Shown here piece after piece: positions 1 to 8,753 of a stretch of DNA of 64,000 nucleotides. The translations under genes were made by a program, and so were the position numbers. Position 1 is the first letter of the stretch, and every line of letters starts with the position of its first letter. This DNA comes from Paenibacillus cellulosilyticus (lineage in GTDB: Bacteria; Bacillota; Bacilli; Paenibacillales; Paenibacillaceae), in the NCBI RefSeq assembly GCF_003182255.1, contig NZ_QGTQ01000029.1:17510-81509 (forward strand), given 5' to 3'. The notes below the pieces were generated by a model that saw nothing but the letters and a program-made list of their open reading frames with translations, did not search any database and had not been told where the DNA came from.

Positions 1-126
1 GTCCGCAATCTGGTTTTGCGGGTCCGGACTTTGACTTGCAGGGGCAGCAAAAAGAATGCTATTCAAGCACATGAAACACATAACAGTAAATACAAGAAGA
101 AAAGAACCGATCATTTTTTTCTTCAT
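1..126 (-). CDS. Secreted protein, 5' part only (runs off the left edge)
   Basis: Reading leftward from an ATG at 126, the 42 visible codons give a signal peptide: a lysine-rich start (MKKKM), a hydrophobic core of about 20 residues (FLLVFTVMCFMCLNSILF) and a likely AAPA/S cleavage region, followed by a polar stretch (SQSPDPQNQIAD). A good ribosome binding site (GGAGG, about 132-137) precedes it. The mature protein lies outside the window, so function cannot be given. A cysteine lies in the hydrophobic segment, but I see no lipobox, so type I signal peptidase processing is the simpler reading. Confidence 0.75.
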   Translation of the reverse strand, partial: MKKKMIGSFLLVFTVMCFMCLNSILFAAPASQSPDPQNQIAD

Positions 127-340
127 TTCAAATCCTCCAAGAGATTCATATAAGACAGAAAGTTATGAAGATTCATAGTGCATTAACGCAACGCTTCTTA
201 TTGACATTCCACACTATAAACAAAATCTCAAATGCTGCATATAGCGAATGTTGTCGAATAAAAGGAAGCAGCCCTCATTCGAAGGCCAAAGCTGCCCGAT
301 GGCTCCGCTTTTCTCATGCATACGTGTTGCAGGAAGCGGC

Positions 341-369
341 TTTTCACCCATGTACAGCTATGGTATAGT
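341..369 (+). promoter_or_regulatory. Probable sigma-A promoter of the GH95 gene
   Basis: TTTTCA (341-346), 17-bp spacer, TATAGT (364-369), about 50 bp before the GH95 start codon. Between the upstream divergent gene and this promoter (127-340) I see nothing else convincing; a TTGACA at 201-206 has no good -10. Confidence 0.45.
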
Positions 370-418
370 GTAGGTAGAGTTATCGGTATCTCAAATATAG
401 AGGAGACGACTTCATAAT

Positions 419-2707
419 ATGAATAATACAACTTTATGGTATACAAAGCCTGCCGACCAGTGGGTGGAGGCATTCCCAATCGGCAATGGTAAGCTTGGCG
501 CAATGGTATTCGGGCGTCCAGACGCAGAACGCATTCAATTGAACGAGGAATCGGTGTGGCTCGGCGGCCCGCAGAAACGAGATAATTTGGAAGCGCTCCC
601 GAATCTTCCAGAAATCCGCCGCTTGCTGTTCGCGGGTGAACCGGAGAAAGCGCAGGAGCTTGCATTCCGCACGATGGTATCCAAACCGGATGGAATGGGG
701 CCTTATCAGACGCTTGGCGAGCTCATGCTGAGCGTTGAGGGTGAAGCACCGGAAGCGGGTACATACGCACGCGCCTTGGACCTGGCAACGGGTCTTGCAA
801 CCGTTAGTTATAAGGCTGGCGGTGTTGCGTACGCACGCGAATCATTCGTAAGCGGGCCAGATGCAGTCATCGCTTATCGCTTGTCTGCTGACCTTGCAGG
901 ATCGATCTCGTTCGAAGCGGAGTTGAGCCGTCAGGAAGCATGGGAAGCAGCTCCACAAGGCTCCAATGGGCTCTTGATGACCGGTCAATGCGGTGAAGAT
1001 GGCGTTCGTTATGCAGCACAGCTTCGGGTGGAGAGCATTGGCGGCGAAGTAAGTGCTGAAGGCAACCGTGTATCGGTTAAGGGAGCTGATTCGGCTGTTA
1101 TTTACGTAGCGGCAGCGACGACCTACAATCAGCCGGATCCCATTGCTGCAAGCGGTGCAGTAATCGATGCTGCATTGGCAAAAGGCTATGAGGCAATCCG
1201 CCGCGACCATGTCGAGGCGCATGGCGCGCTGTTCGACCGTGTCAGCTTGGAGCTCAGCGGAACTTCGAATCCGAGCGATGAGCTCCAAAAGCTGCCGACG
1301 GATGAACGACTAGCTCGCTTCCGTGATGGCGAAGAGGACCCGGGCTTTATCTCGCTCTTCTTCCAATATGGCCGTTATTTGCTTATCTCAAGCTCAAGAA
1401 GAGGCAGTCTGCCCGCGAACCTGCAGGGCATCTGGAACGAATTCCTGACGCCGCCGTGGGAATCGGATTACCACACGAACATTAATATTCAAATGAACTA
1501 TTGGCCTGCAGAAGTGACGAACCTTGCCGAATGCCATGAGCCGCTGTTCGACTATACGGATAAGCTGATCGAGAACGGCCGCCATACGGCGAAGGTGATG
1601 TACGGTGCGAGAGGCTTCTGCGTTCACCATGCGAGCAATCTGTGGGCAGATACGGCTATCGTGTCGACATGGCTGCCGGCGATGTTCTGGCCGATGGGCG
1701 GCGCTTGGCTGATGCTGCATATGTGGGAGCATTATCTGTACAGTGGAGATACGGCATTCCTGCGTGATCGTGCATATCCAGCAATGCGTGAATCGGCCGA
1801 GTTCTTCTTGGACTTTATGGTGCGAGACCCGCAGGGACGCTGGGTAACTGCGCCGTCCGTCTCGCCTGAGAACAGCTACCGTTTGCCGAATGGCAACGAA
1901 GGCGCATTGTGTGTTGGTCCATCGATGGATACGCAAATGATCCGAATGCTGTTCGAGGCTTGTCTTACTTCGATCGACAAGCTTGGTCTTGAAGATCCGA
2001 TTGCAGACGATCTGCGCGAACGTCTCGCCCATATGCCAGAGCAGGGCATCGCAAGCAATGGGACGCTTATGGAATGGTCCGAAGAATATGAAGAGCCGGA
2101 ACCAGGTCACCGTCATATCTCGCATCTGTTCGCGCTTCATCCAGGCGATGCGATTACGCCGGATGGAACGCCAGTGCTGGCAGAAGCAGCACGCAAAACG
2201 CTCGATCGTCGTTTGGCACACGGTGGTGGCCACACGGGATGGAGCCGCGCATGGATCATTCACTTCTGGGCGCGTCTATTCGATGCAGAGGAAGCGTACG
2301 CCAATTTGGCTGGCTTGCTCGCGAAGTCGATTCACCCGAACCTGTTCGGCGATCATCCGCCATTCCAGATCGATGCCAACTTCGGCGGTACGTCCGCGGT
2401 AGCTGAGATGCTGCTTCAATCGCATGCGGGTCTTATCCGACTGCTGCCAGCGCTTCCGGCAGCATGGCCGTCGGGTCATGTCACGGGTCTTCGTGTACGC
2501 GGCGGAGCAGAAGTTGATCTTGCTTGGGCAGAGGGCCGCTTGGCACAAGCCGAGCTGCGCTTCACGCAATCGGGATCGTTCCAGCTGAAGGCTGAGAGTG
2601 GCTGGAAGCTGCGGCTGAATGGCGAAGCTTATGAGCCTGAGCAGAATGGTGCTGTTCTGCTGCTGCAGGCGCAAGCAAGTGACGTGATTACGGTTGCAGG
2701 TGCTTAG
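419..2707 (+). CDS. Glycoside hydrolase family 95 (alpha-L-fucosidase type)
   Basis: A 762-residue cytoplasmic enzyme (no signal peptide) expected to hydrolyse alpha-L-fucosides or, in some GH95 members, alpha-L-galactosides. The N-terminal beta domain begins with the family signature [21 protein letters not shown] and [10 protein letters not shown]. The (alpha/alpha)6 catalytic part carries [13 protein letters not shown] (the two asparagines that activate water in characterised GH95 enzymes), [20 protein letters not shown] (region of the general-acid Glu) and QIDANFGG (the conserved Asp). Length is typical. AGAGGAG precedes the ATG. The gene stands alone, with a terminator directly after it. 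A cytoplasmic enzyme suggests use of small imported fucosylated oligosaccharides, but no sugar transporter is adjacent. Confidence 0.9.
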   Translation: MNNTTLWYTKPADQWVEAFPIGNGKLGAMVFGRPDAERIQLNEESVWLGGPQKRDNLEALPNLPEIRRLLFAGEPEKAQELAFRTMVSKPDGMGPYQTLGELMLSVEGEAPEAGTYARALDLATGLATVSYKAGGVAYARESFVSGPDAVIAYRLSADLAGSISFEAELSRQEAWEAAPQGSNGLLMTGQCGEDGVRYAAQLRVESIGGEVSAEGNRVSVKGADSAVIYVAAATTYNQPDPIAASGAVIDAALAKGYEAIRRDHVEAHGALFDRVSLELSGTSNPSDELQKLPTDERLARFRDGEEDPGFISLFFQYGRYLLISSSRRGSLPANLQGIWNEFLTPPWESDYHTNINIQMNYWPAEVTNLAECHEPLFDYTDKLIENGRHTAKVMYGARGFCVHHASNLWADTAIVSTWLPAMFWPMGGAWLMLHMWEHYLYSGDTAFLRDRAYPAMRESAEFFLDFMVRDPQGRWVTAPSVSPENSYRLPNGNEGALCVGPSMDTQMIRMLFEACLTSIDKLGLEDPIADDLRERLAHMPEQGIASNGTLMEWSEEYEEPEPGHRHISHLFALHPGDAITPDGTPVLAEAARKTLDRRLAHGGGHTGWSRAWIIHFWARLFDAEEAYANLAGLLAKSIHPNLFGDHPPFQIDANFGGTSAVAEMLLQSHAGLIRLLPALPAAWPSGHVTGLRVRGGAEVDLAWAEGRLAQAELRFTQSGSFQLKAESGWKLRLNGEAYEPEQNGAVLLLQAQASDVITVAGA

Positions 2708-2746
2708 AAGTTAGAAGTCGAAACGGAATAAGCAGGATTTTATAGC

Positions 2747-2773
2747 AAAACGGTCGGATTTCCGGCCGTTTTT
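2747..2773 (+). terminator. Rho-independent terminator of the GH95 gene
   Basis: CGGTCGG / CCGGCCG stem (751-757 with 762-768 of this kilobase), 4-nt loop, followed by TTTTT; also flanked by AAAA on the 5' side. Confidence 0.8.
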
Positions 2774-2921
2774 GTGCTAATTGTAAGTCGAGAGAGGTAT
2801 TCGATATACAATTGAGCATGAGATTGCCGGAATGAAGGCTTCTGTGCCGCTTTAAGCTCAGTTACAGCTGTTTCACCTTGTTTTACACCATTTTCCTGCT
2901 GTTTTCTTGTCCATTCGTAGG

Positions 2922-2950
2922 TTGAGACGGCAATAATATTGCATTATAAT
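2922..2950 (+). promoter_or_regulatory. Sigma-A promoter of the ABC exporter operon
   Basis: TTGAGA (2922-2927), 17-bp spacer, perfect TATAAT (2945-2950), 60 bp before the first ABC gene. The rest of 2774-2921 shows no other feature to me. Confidence 0.75.
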
Positions 2951-3010
2951 CATCGCGATATTTTGAATGTAGAATGAGGCTCGATTGCATGCTCAGAACG
3001 GAGGAATCGG

Positions 3011-4777
3011 ATGTATTTATTACGCAAATATCGGGCGCGCTATGGGAAAGGCTTCATTGTTTCGATTATGTTTCTGATGCTTGAGGCGTTGTGCGATTTG
3101 CTGCAGCCGGCCATGCTTGCGAAGATTATCGACCAAGGCGTCGTGTCCGGCGATCTGAATGTCGTCTATCGCATCGGTGCGATTATGCTCCTCATTACAG
3201 CGATTGGCGCTGGAGCAGCCGCAACACGCAACCTCATCTCTAGCCGTGTCTCCCAGCAGTTCGGCGCGCAGCTTAGAGGCGATCTGTATCGAAAAATTCA
3301 ATCGCTCTCTTTCTCCGCTATCGACAAGCTCGATCGGGCATCACTCATTACTCGTTTGACCAACGACGTTACGCAAATCCAGAACTTCGTGAACGGTTTA
3401 ATGCGTATTTTCGTGAAGGCGCCGCTGCTAGGCATTGGTGCTGTCATTATGGCAGTGAGGCTCAACCCGCCGCTGTCTGTCATCCTGCTCGCGGTCGTAC
3501 CCATTGTAGCGTTTCTCATTGTGATGAACCTCCGCATCGGATTTCCGCGCTTCGCGCGCGTTCAGCAGTCGCTCGATCGTCTGAATGGCTACACGAGGGA
3601 TTTCTTGTCTGGTATCCGTGTCGTGAAGGCGTTTAATCGTTACGAGGATGAAGCGAAGAAGTTCGAGGTCGCCAATGAAGCTTATCGTTCGGCCAATGAA
3701 GGCGCGATGAAGGCGATGGCGATTTTTAATCCGCTTATCGCACTGACGGTGAACATCGGGATTATCGTCATTCTATGGATTGGCGGCGTTCGCATTGACG
3801 GTGGACATATGCAAGCGGGCCACGTTGTTGCCTTCATTAACTACATGCTGCAAATCTTGTTCTCGCTTATGACGATCACGATGGTATTCAATATGTTTGT
3901 CCGAGCGAAGTCGTCTACCACACGAATCGTAAGCGTTTTCCAACAGGATGAGCGCCCAAGCGGCTCGGCTATGTCTAACGATAAGGCAGCAGGCGCGGCT
4001 CGCGACGGTTACTGTATTCAATTCGATAATGTCTCCTTCTCGTATGACGGCGTAGCTGGAGAGAAGGTGCTTCATCATCTGTCCTTCCATTGTAAGCAAG
4101 GGGAGACGATCGGCATTATTGGCTCTACGGGTTCGGGTAAAAGCACGCTCGTCAGCCTCATTCCACGCTTCTATGATGCAACTGGCGGTACGGTGTCTGT
4201 TCTGGGGCATAATGTTGCCTTGCTCGATCCAACATCGCTTCGCAGCCGAATCGCCATTGTCCCGCAGCAAGCGGTACTATTCACCGGTTCGGTGAAAGAC
4301 AATATTCGCTGGGGCAATGAAGAAGCGACGGAAGAGCAGATTATCGAGGCTGCTCGAATCGCTTCAGCCGATGATTTCATCCGGGCTCTGCCCAATGGGT
4401 ATGATTCACTTGTCGGACAGGGTGGCGTCAACTTCTCTGGAGGGCAGAAACAGCGGCTCTCCATTGCACGTGCGCTCGTTCGCAAGCCGGAAATTCTTAT
4501 CCTCGATGACTCTACGAGTGCGTTGGACGTGCTCACGGAAGCACGAATCAAAGGCGCGCTTAAAGCGCTTGGCGGTCAAATAACGACGCTGCTGATAGCT
4601 CAGCGTATCACTTCGGTTATGGACGCAGATCGTATTCTCGTGATGGACAATGGCCAATTGGTTGCAGTAGGCGACCATGGTCAGTTGATGCGGGAGTGCG
4701 AGGTTTATCGGGAAATCTATCGTTCGCAGTACGGGAAGGAGGCCGATCAGCATGCCGCAGCAGCCCAATCGATCTGA
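3011..4777 (+). CDS. Heterodimeric ABC exporter, subunit with degenerate ATP site
   Basis: Half-size ABC exporter (588 aa): six-helix transmembrane domain (residues ~15-310), then a nucleotide-binding domain with Walker A GSTGSGKST (~370), signature FSGGQKQR (~475), Walker B ILILDD (~495) and switch region LLIAQRI (~530). The catalytic Glu after Walker B is Asp and the switch His is Gln. This is the pattern of the non-catalytic half of exporters such as TM287/TM288 and BmrC/BmrD. It overlaps the next gene by 26 bp, so the two are translationally coupled. Expected role: export of drugs or lipophilic compounds across the cytoplasmic membrane with its partner. The substrate cannot be read from the sequence. 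Start: GGAGG 7 nt before ATG. Confidence 0.9.
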   Translation: MYLLRKYRARYGKGFIVSIMFLMLEALCDLLQPAMLAKIIDQGVVSGDLNVVYRIGAIMLLITAIGAGAAATRNLISSRVSQQFGAQLRGDLYRKIQSLSFSAIDKLDRASLITRLTNDVTQIQNFVNGLMRIFVKAPLLGIGAVIMAVRLNPPLSVILLAVVPIVAFLIVMNLRIGFPRFARVQQSLDRLNGYTRDFLSGIRVVKAFNRYEDEAKKFEVANEAYRSANEGAMKAMAIFNPLIALTVNIGIIVILWIGGVRIDGGHMQAGHVVAFINYMLQILFSLMTITMVFNMFVRAKSSTTRIVSVFQQDERPSGSAMSNDKAAGAARDGYCIQFDNVSFSYDGVAGEKVLHHLSFHCKQGETIGIIGSTGSGKSTLVSLIPRFYDATGGTVSVLGHNVALLDPTSLRSRIAIVPQQAVLFTGSVKDNIRWGNEEATEEQIIEAARIASADDFIRALPNGYDSLVGQGGVNFSGGQKQRLSIARALVRKPEILILDDSTSALDVLTEARIKGALKALGGQITTLLIAQRITSVMDADRILVMDNGQLVAVGDHGQLMRECEVYREIYRSQYGKEADQHAAAAQSI

Positions 4778-6641
4778 ATCCAATAAGCCGGAACCTGTTG
4801 TCATGCCGATGGGCGGCCATCGCCCTCCAGGTGGAGCCTTCGCCGGCAGGGCACGAGGTCCAGGCAGCAAGCCGAAAAACACCTTCGGCGTGCTTCGCCG
4901 GTTGTGGAGCTTCGTTGGTCCTGAACGAATGCGATTATCGTTCATTTTCTTTTTCGTCATCATCTCTGCGGCTATCGGACTTCTAACGCCATATTGGATT
5001 GGCAGGGCCGTGGATACGATGAAGAGCGGCAGCGTCGACTTCGATCTGCTTCGCTATTTCTTAATTGCAATGGCAGTCGCCTATGTGACAGATGCGTGCC
5101 TAGGGTTCGTGCAAGGCCGCTGGATGGCGGGCGTTGCGCAGCGCATTGTCGTTCGGCTCAGACGAACGTTATATGAGAAGCTGCAGCAGCTGCCGCTATC
5201 GTATTTTGACAGCCGCCGTCATGGGGATGTGATGAGCCGTCTGTCGAACGACATTGACAACGTCAGTAATACAATATCGCAATCCACGACCCAGCTTATG
5301 TCTGGTATTCTCGGTATTGGCGGTTCGCTCGTTATGATGCTCGTACTCAGTCCGACGTTGACGCTCGCAAGTCTTATCACGGTACCGCTCGTTTATGCGC
5401 TGACTCGTATCATTACGCGCAGGACGAAAGAGCTGTTCAAAGCGCAGCAAACACAGCTTGGTGCATTGAATGGTCATATTGAAGAGACGATCTCAGGCGT
5501 TCAAATCGTACAGGCGTTCAATCAGGAACAGCGCGCGATCGACGAGTTCAATGAAATTAACGATAAGCTGAGGGAAACAAGCTACAAAGCGCAAGTATGG
5601 TCCGGTCTGCTCATGCCGCTGCTAAGCGTCATCAGCAATATCGGATTCGCATCTGTTGCCATCGTTGGGGGTATTCTTGGTGTTAAAGGTTATCTATCCG
5701 TCGGTGTTATTGCCAGCTTCATTACGTATTCGCGTCAATTCGTTCGGCCGCTCAATGATTTGGCTGCAACGTACAACGTTCTGCAATCTGGTTTAGCCGG
5801 AGCTGAACGTGTGTTTGAGGCGCTGGATGAGAAGGAAGAACCGGCTGATGCACCGCATGCCGTTGAGATGAATGCGCCAGCTGGACGAGTGGAGTTCGAG
5901 AATGTGAAGTTTGGCTACAAGCCAGGCGAGCCAATCATTAAGGACATCAACTTCGTGGCGCCAGCGGGGAGCTCAACAGCTATTATAGGACCTACCGGTG
6001 CCGGCAAAACGACCATTATTCAGCTGCTGACGCGCTTCTATGATCCATCGGGAGGCAAGGTCATGATCGATGGGATCGAGATCGATCAATATACGCGCGA
6101 CAGCCTTCGCCGCAGCTTCGGCGTCGTGCTGCAGGATACGTATTTGTTCACGGGTACCATACGTGACAACCTGAAGTACGGCAACCCTGACGCAACGGAT
6201 GAAGAGATGAGGGAGGCAGCGAAGCTAACAAACGCCGATCCATTCATTCAGCGTCTGCCTAACAAATACGATACGATGCTAAGCGAGAATGGCGGCAACC
6301 TTAGCCAAGGCCAAAGACAACTGCTTGCTATCGCGCGTGTTATGCTGGCGAAGCCTTCCATGCTCATCCTAGACGAAGCAACGAGCAGCATCGATACGCG
6401 TACCGAATTGCACATTCAAGAGGCAATGGCCAAGCTGATGGAAGGCCGTACGAGCTTCATTATCGCGCATCGACTCAACACCATTCGAGACGCGGACACG
6501 ATCATGGTCATCGACAAAGGCCAAATCGTCGAACACGGCAGTCACGAAGAGCTGCTGGAGCAGCAGGGTGCGTACTATCGGATGATGAGCAGCGCATCCG
6601 TTCGTGGTCAAGCAGAGGCAACGGCTGCTGAGGCTGACTAA
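4752..6641 (+). CDS. Heterodimeric ABC exporter, catalytically competent subunit
   Basis: Partner of the preceding gene (629 aa). A proline/glycine-rich cytoplasmic N-terminus of about 50 residues precedes the transmembrane domain. The nucleotide-binding domain has Walker A GPTGAGKTT (~413), signature LSQGQRQ (~516; Gln replaces the second Gly, as in TM288), Walker B MLILDEATSSID with the catalytic Glu (~537), and switch His in IIAHRL (~571). It therefore provides the hydrolytic residues of the consensus site, while its altered signature faces the other subunit's Walker A. The ATG at 4752 follows GGAAGGAGG inside the end of the upstream gene. A strong hairpin follows the stop codon. Confidence 0.9.
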   Translation: MPQQPNRSESNKPEPVVMPMGGHRPPGGAFAGRARGPGSKPKNTFGVLRRLWSFVGPERMRLSFIFFFVIISAAIGLLTPYWIGRAVDTMKSGSVDFDLLRYFLIAMAVAYVTDACLGFVQGRWMAGVAQRIVVRLRRTLYEKLQQLPLSYFDSRRHGDVMSRLSNDIDNVSNTISQSTTQLMSGILGIGGSLVMMLVLSPTLTLASLITVPLVYALTRIITRRTKELFKAQQTQLGALNGHIEETISGVQIVQAFNQEQRAIDEFNEINDKLRETSYKAQVWSGLLMPLLSVISNIGFASVAIVGGILGVKGYLSVGVIASFITYSRQFVRPLNDLAATYNVLQSGLAGAERVFEALDEKEEPADAPHAVEMNAPAGRVEFENVKFGYKPGEPIIKDINFVAPAGSSTAIIGPTGAGKTTIIQLLTRFYDPSGGKVMIDGIEIDQYTRDSLRRSFGVVLQDTYLFTGTIRDNLKYGNPDATDEEMREAAKLTNADPFIQRLPNKYDTMLSENGGNLSQGQRQLLAIARVMLAKPSMLILDEATSSIDTRTELHIQEAMAKLMEGRTSFIIAHRLNTIRDADTIMVIDKGQIVEHGSHEELLEQQGAYYRMMSSASVRGQAEATAAEAD

Positions 6642-6666
6642 TGGTTCAAAAATGAAAGTTAGCATT

Positions 6667-6704
6667 TACAGAGCATGACATAATCAACTATGTCATGCTC
6701 TGTA
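6667..6704 (+). terminator. Terminator-like hairpin after the ABC operon
   Basis: A perfect 16-bp stem (TACAGAGCATGACATA and its complement) with a 6-nt loop. The following TCTATTTGTG is a weak U-tract, so termination may be incomplete. It sits between convergent genes. Confidence 0.6.
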
Positions 6705-6813
6705 TCTATTTGTGACGGGTTTTGTTAATGAACCATTGTGATCGACTGCATAGATACGCGGATGGAATCGACAGAAATCGTTCTTGATGGAGAGGGGAGT
6801 TTCAACGGAGATT

Positions 6814-7830
6814 TCATCTGAGACTAGTAGATAAATGGCTATGCAAGGCTTCGTCAAGGGTATTGAGAATAAACTCATAAAACTTGTATTCCTCTTCCTC
6901 TAGCTGATTCAATTGGTTCACAAGCTCGACTACTAATCGACTATCGTCTAAAAAATTGCTTTTGAGAATTTTAATGCGAAGAAATTTAAATTTATTAGCC
7001 AAATCGATTAATGCAGGCAATATACGGCTTGTGTCCATCCCGAATTGATGAGCGAATTCAAATCTTTTCACCATCGCTTTTTTATGTTCATAGATGAGAT
7101 GAATCGATCGAATGTCGAACGCCTGGTCTTTGTCCAACAATCGTGCATAATCCCTAATGCATTGATAAACCTGCAACCCGTAAACCTTTGATTCATTACC
7201 ACGATAACGAATCCTCGATTTCATCAAGTCTTCAATGCTATTCATGATGCGTGTATGGTCGACAGCTATTTGAGTATCCTTCTTTTTAAATAACTTGCTA
7301 TGAACAGTCCAAGGATATTTCAAAACCGCATTTCCGAAAGCGTTTTCAACTTCGTCAAACGTTAACGTTCCATCCTTGTATAACTCATTTTTAAAATAAC
7401 GCGCATAGACGATTTGTTCTGACTTATTATAACCATAGATAAAAACGCCGTGGTCATTATCAAAACTCTGATACGCGATCGTACCCGGGATGTAAAATTC
7501 GTTTACATTGAGTTGAATGTATTGCTCGTCGTCAATACAGTCGAATATAAATTCCAAGATGCCACTGCCATATTTCGTGATGATTTTCTGATGAACGATT
7601 TGTATGTCCATAATTTCAGCATAGGCACTGTAAAAATCCTCATGGCAAAAATCAAGCAGCAAAAGCCTTTGTTCAACAAAATCTCTTGGACACACCAATT
7701 GGATAAAATGATTCATGAACCATTTCTTATACAATATTTCATGATCAAGGTCCAGCATTGAAAAGCAATCGGCATGATGCACATACCCAAAAATAAAAGG
7801 CTTAAAAATAGGCAATTTGCATTCATTCAT
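6814..7830 (-). CDS. Uncharacterised 338-aa protein, possibly C39/BtrH-like fold
   Basis: I cannot name this protein with confidence. It starts MNECKLPIFKPFIFGYVHHADCFSML and is rich in aromatic and charged residues, with no signal peptide or membrane segment. Its middle contains NDHGVFIYGYNKSEQIVYARYF. This looks like the His-hydrophobic-GY(D/N) element of C39-peptidase-like and BtrH-like folds, with a possible Cys near the N-terminus (HHADC). The C-terminal third is helical (QLNQLEEEEYKFYEFILNTL). Similar Paenibacillus proteins that I recall are uncharacterised and sometimes lie near peptide-antibiotic genes; none are visible here. The gene is clearly more AT-rich than its neighbours, which suggests horizontal acquisition. 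Confidence 0.6.
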   Translation of the reverse strand: MNECKLPIFKPFIFGYVHHADCFSMLDLDHEILYKKWFMNHFIQLVCPRDFVEQRLLLLDFCHEDFYSAYAEIMDIQIVHQKIITKYGSGILEFIFDCIDDEQYIQLNVNEFYIPGTIAYQSFDNDHGVFIYGYNKSEQIVYARYFKNELYKDGTLTFDEVENAFGNAVLKYPWTVHSKLFKKKDTQIAVDHTRIMNSIEDLMKSRIRYRGNESKVYGLQVYQCIRDYARLLDKDQAFDIRSIHLIYEHKKAMVKRFEFAHQFGMDTSRILPALIDLANKFKFLRIKILKSNFLDDSRLVVELVNQLNQLEEEEYKFYEFILNTLDEALHSHLSTSLR

Positions 7831-8014
7831 CTATGAATACCCTCCTCAAATGATATAAGGCAGAAGAAGTAGACTCATGCTGCCATAAATCGGAATCCCC
7901 CCCGTCGACATGTTACTGCTCTTTTTCGTAGTCAAAATATACTATAGCACTTGGTTAAGGAAAAATGTATCAAAAATTAGCAATTTGAATCTAAATTACC
8001 AATTCAATATAAAG

Positions 8015-8104
8015 GGGAATCGATCCAGCAAAAGCGCGATAGCTAGCGTAGCAGAGATCAGCGATCTTTGACGGCTTGCAGTCGTGCTTCTCTTATCGAT
8101 TCCC
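8015..8104. repeat. Inverted repeat enclosing a structured intergenic segment
   Basis: The 303-bp gap 7831-8133 is AT-rich next to the unknown gene. Its other half is bounded by GGGAATCGAT (8015-8024) and its exact complement ATCGATTCCC (8095-8104). Inside is a small AGATC-GCT-GATCT type hairpin. Transcribed leftward, the outer stem would be followed by a short U-rich run, so it may act as the terminator of the lipoprotein gene. Confidence 0.4.
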
Positions 8105-8133
8105 GCTATGTCCGAAAGTGGTACTATCTGCTA

Positions 8134-8706
8134 TTAAGTCGGCATCGGCGTAGCCGTCGGCTTCGCATATCCAACTCGGTACGCATCGTCTATCGCAGCG
8201 CGAATCTCCTTCACGGTCTTGCCTTCCTGCTTCATCTGCACAGTCTGCAGCACCGTATCGACGCATACATCACAGCCCGTGCCGTGGCTGTCCCATACGA
8301 CTGAGCCGTCTTCATGGACCTCGGCGATGAAGCAGTTCAGGTTGCTCTCATGTCCTGCGCTGCCGCCGCAGCCGCAGTAGCAAGGAATCCATGCGAGCGT
8401 GTCGCGAGTAATGGCAGCAGCCTGATAGGCAAGAACGATTTTCTCAGGCAAGCCGTCTAAGAAAGAAGGGAGTACGTCCAGCGATGCTGTAGTTTCTTGA
8501 ATATCGCCATTAGCCAGCTGTGTCGTCTCGGTATGAACGTGGTTAGCATGTGCATCCGAGGCTTGGCTGACTTCTGGCGTCGCGATGCTAGCTCCGGCGG
8601 CATCTTTGCTTGCGCTGCTTCCGCAGCCCGACAACAACGAGATCGATACGACGCCGGTCATCAACCATGTCATCGTATATTTGCTTGGGTTTCGATATAG
8701 GTTCAT
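8134..8706 (-). CDS. PCYCGC-motif lipoprotein
   Basis: A 190-aa exported lipoprotein. The N-terminal hydrophobic segment ends in a lipobox (LLSGC, Cys ~28), followed by a low-complexity Ser/Ala/His linker. The conserved domain contains PCYCGCGGSAGHESNLNCF (about residues 107-125) and GTGCDVCVD. These Cys/His-rich motifs define the PCYCGC family found in Bacillota and suggest metal or haem binding or thiol chemistry at the cell surface; no function is established. The start is the ATG at 8706, preceded by AAGGAG. That SD forms the end of a 41-nt element repeated elsewhere in the window. The gene follows the HAD hydrolase closely on the same strand. Confidence 0.85.
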   Translation of the reverse strand: MNLYRNPSKYTMTWLMTGVVSISLLSGCGSSASKDAAGASIATPEVSQASDAHANHVHTETTQLANGDIQETTASLDVLPSFLDGLPEKIVLAYQAAAITRDTLAWIPCYCGCGGSAGHESNLNCFIAEVHEDGSVVWDSHGTGCDVCVDTVLQTVQMKQEGKTVKEIRAAIDDAYRVGYAKPTATPMPT

Positions 8707-8712
8707 TTGCTG

Positions 8713-8753
8713 CTCCTTACATCAGGATCTTTGAACGGAGTTCAAAGTCACTC
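8713..8753 (-). promoter_or_regulatory. 41-nt leader element, copy 1 (hairpin + possible SD-sequestering stem)
   Basis: Read on the minus strand, this segment matches 32572-32612 at 39 of 41 positions. It contains the stem CTTTGAAC / GTTCAAAG with a 3-nt loop (here TCC), then ATCCTGATGTAAGGAG. In the latter, TCCT can pair with AGGA of the SD, and ATG is directly followed by TAA. Its first bases carry the TGA stop codon of the upstream HAD gene. The ATG of the lipoprotein gene follows the SD by 6 nt. Confidence 0.6.

Noticed and set aside
201..229. TTGACA at 201 as the GH95 promoter
   Set aside because: At 16-18 bp spacing the -10 position reads AATCTC-like sequence; the pair at 341-369 fits better.
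228..665. Minus-strand frame of 145 codons before and into the GH95 gene
   Set aside because: Would cover the GH95 promoter and start; no SD and no family resemblance.
1394..2263. A 289-codon open frame antisense to the GH95 gene
   Set aside because: It mirrors the codon bias of the fucosidase gene, has low-complexity Arg/His-rich translation and no SD, and is fully inside a well-supported gene.
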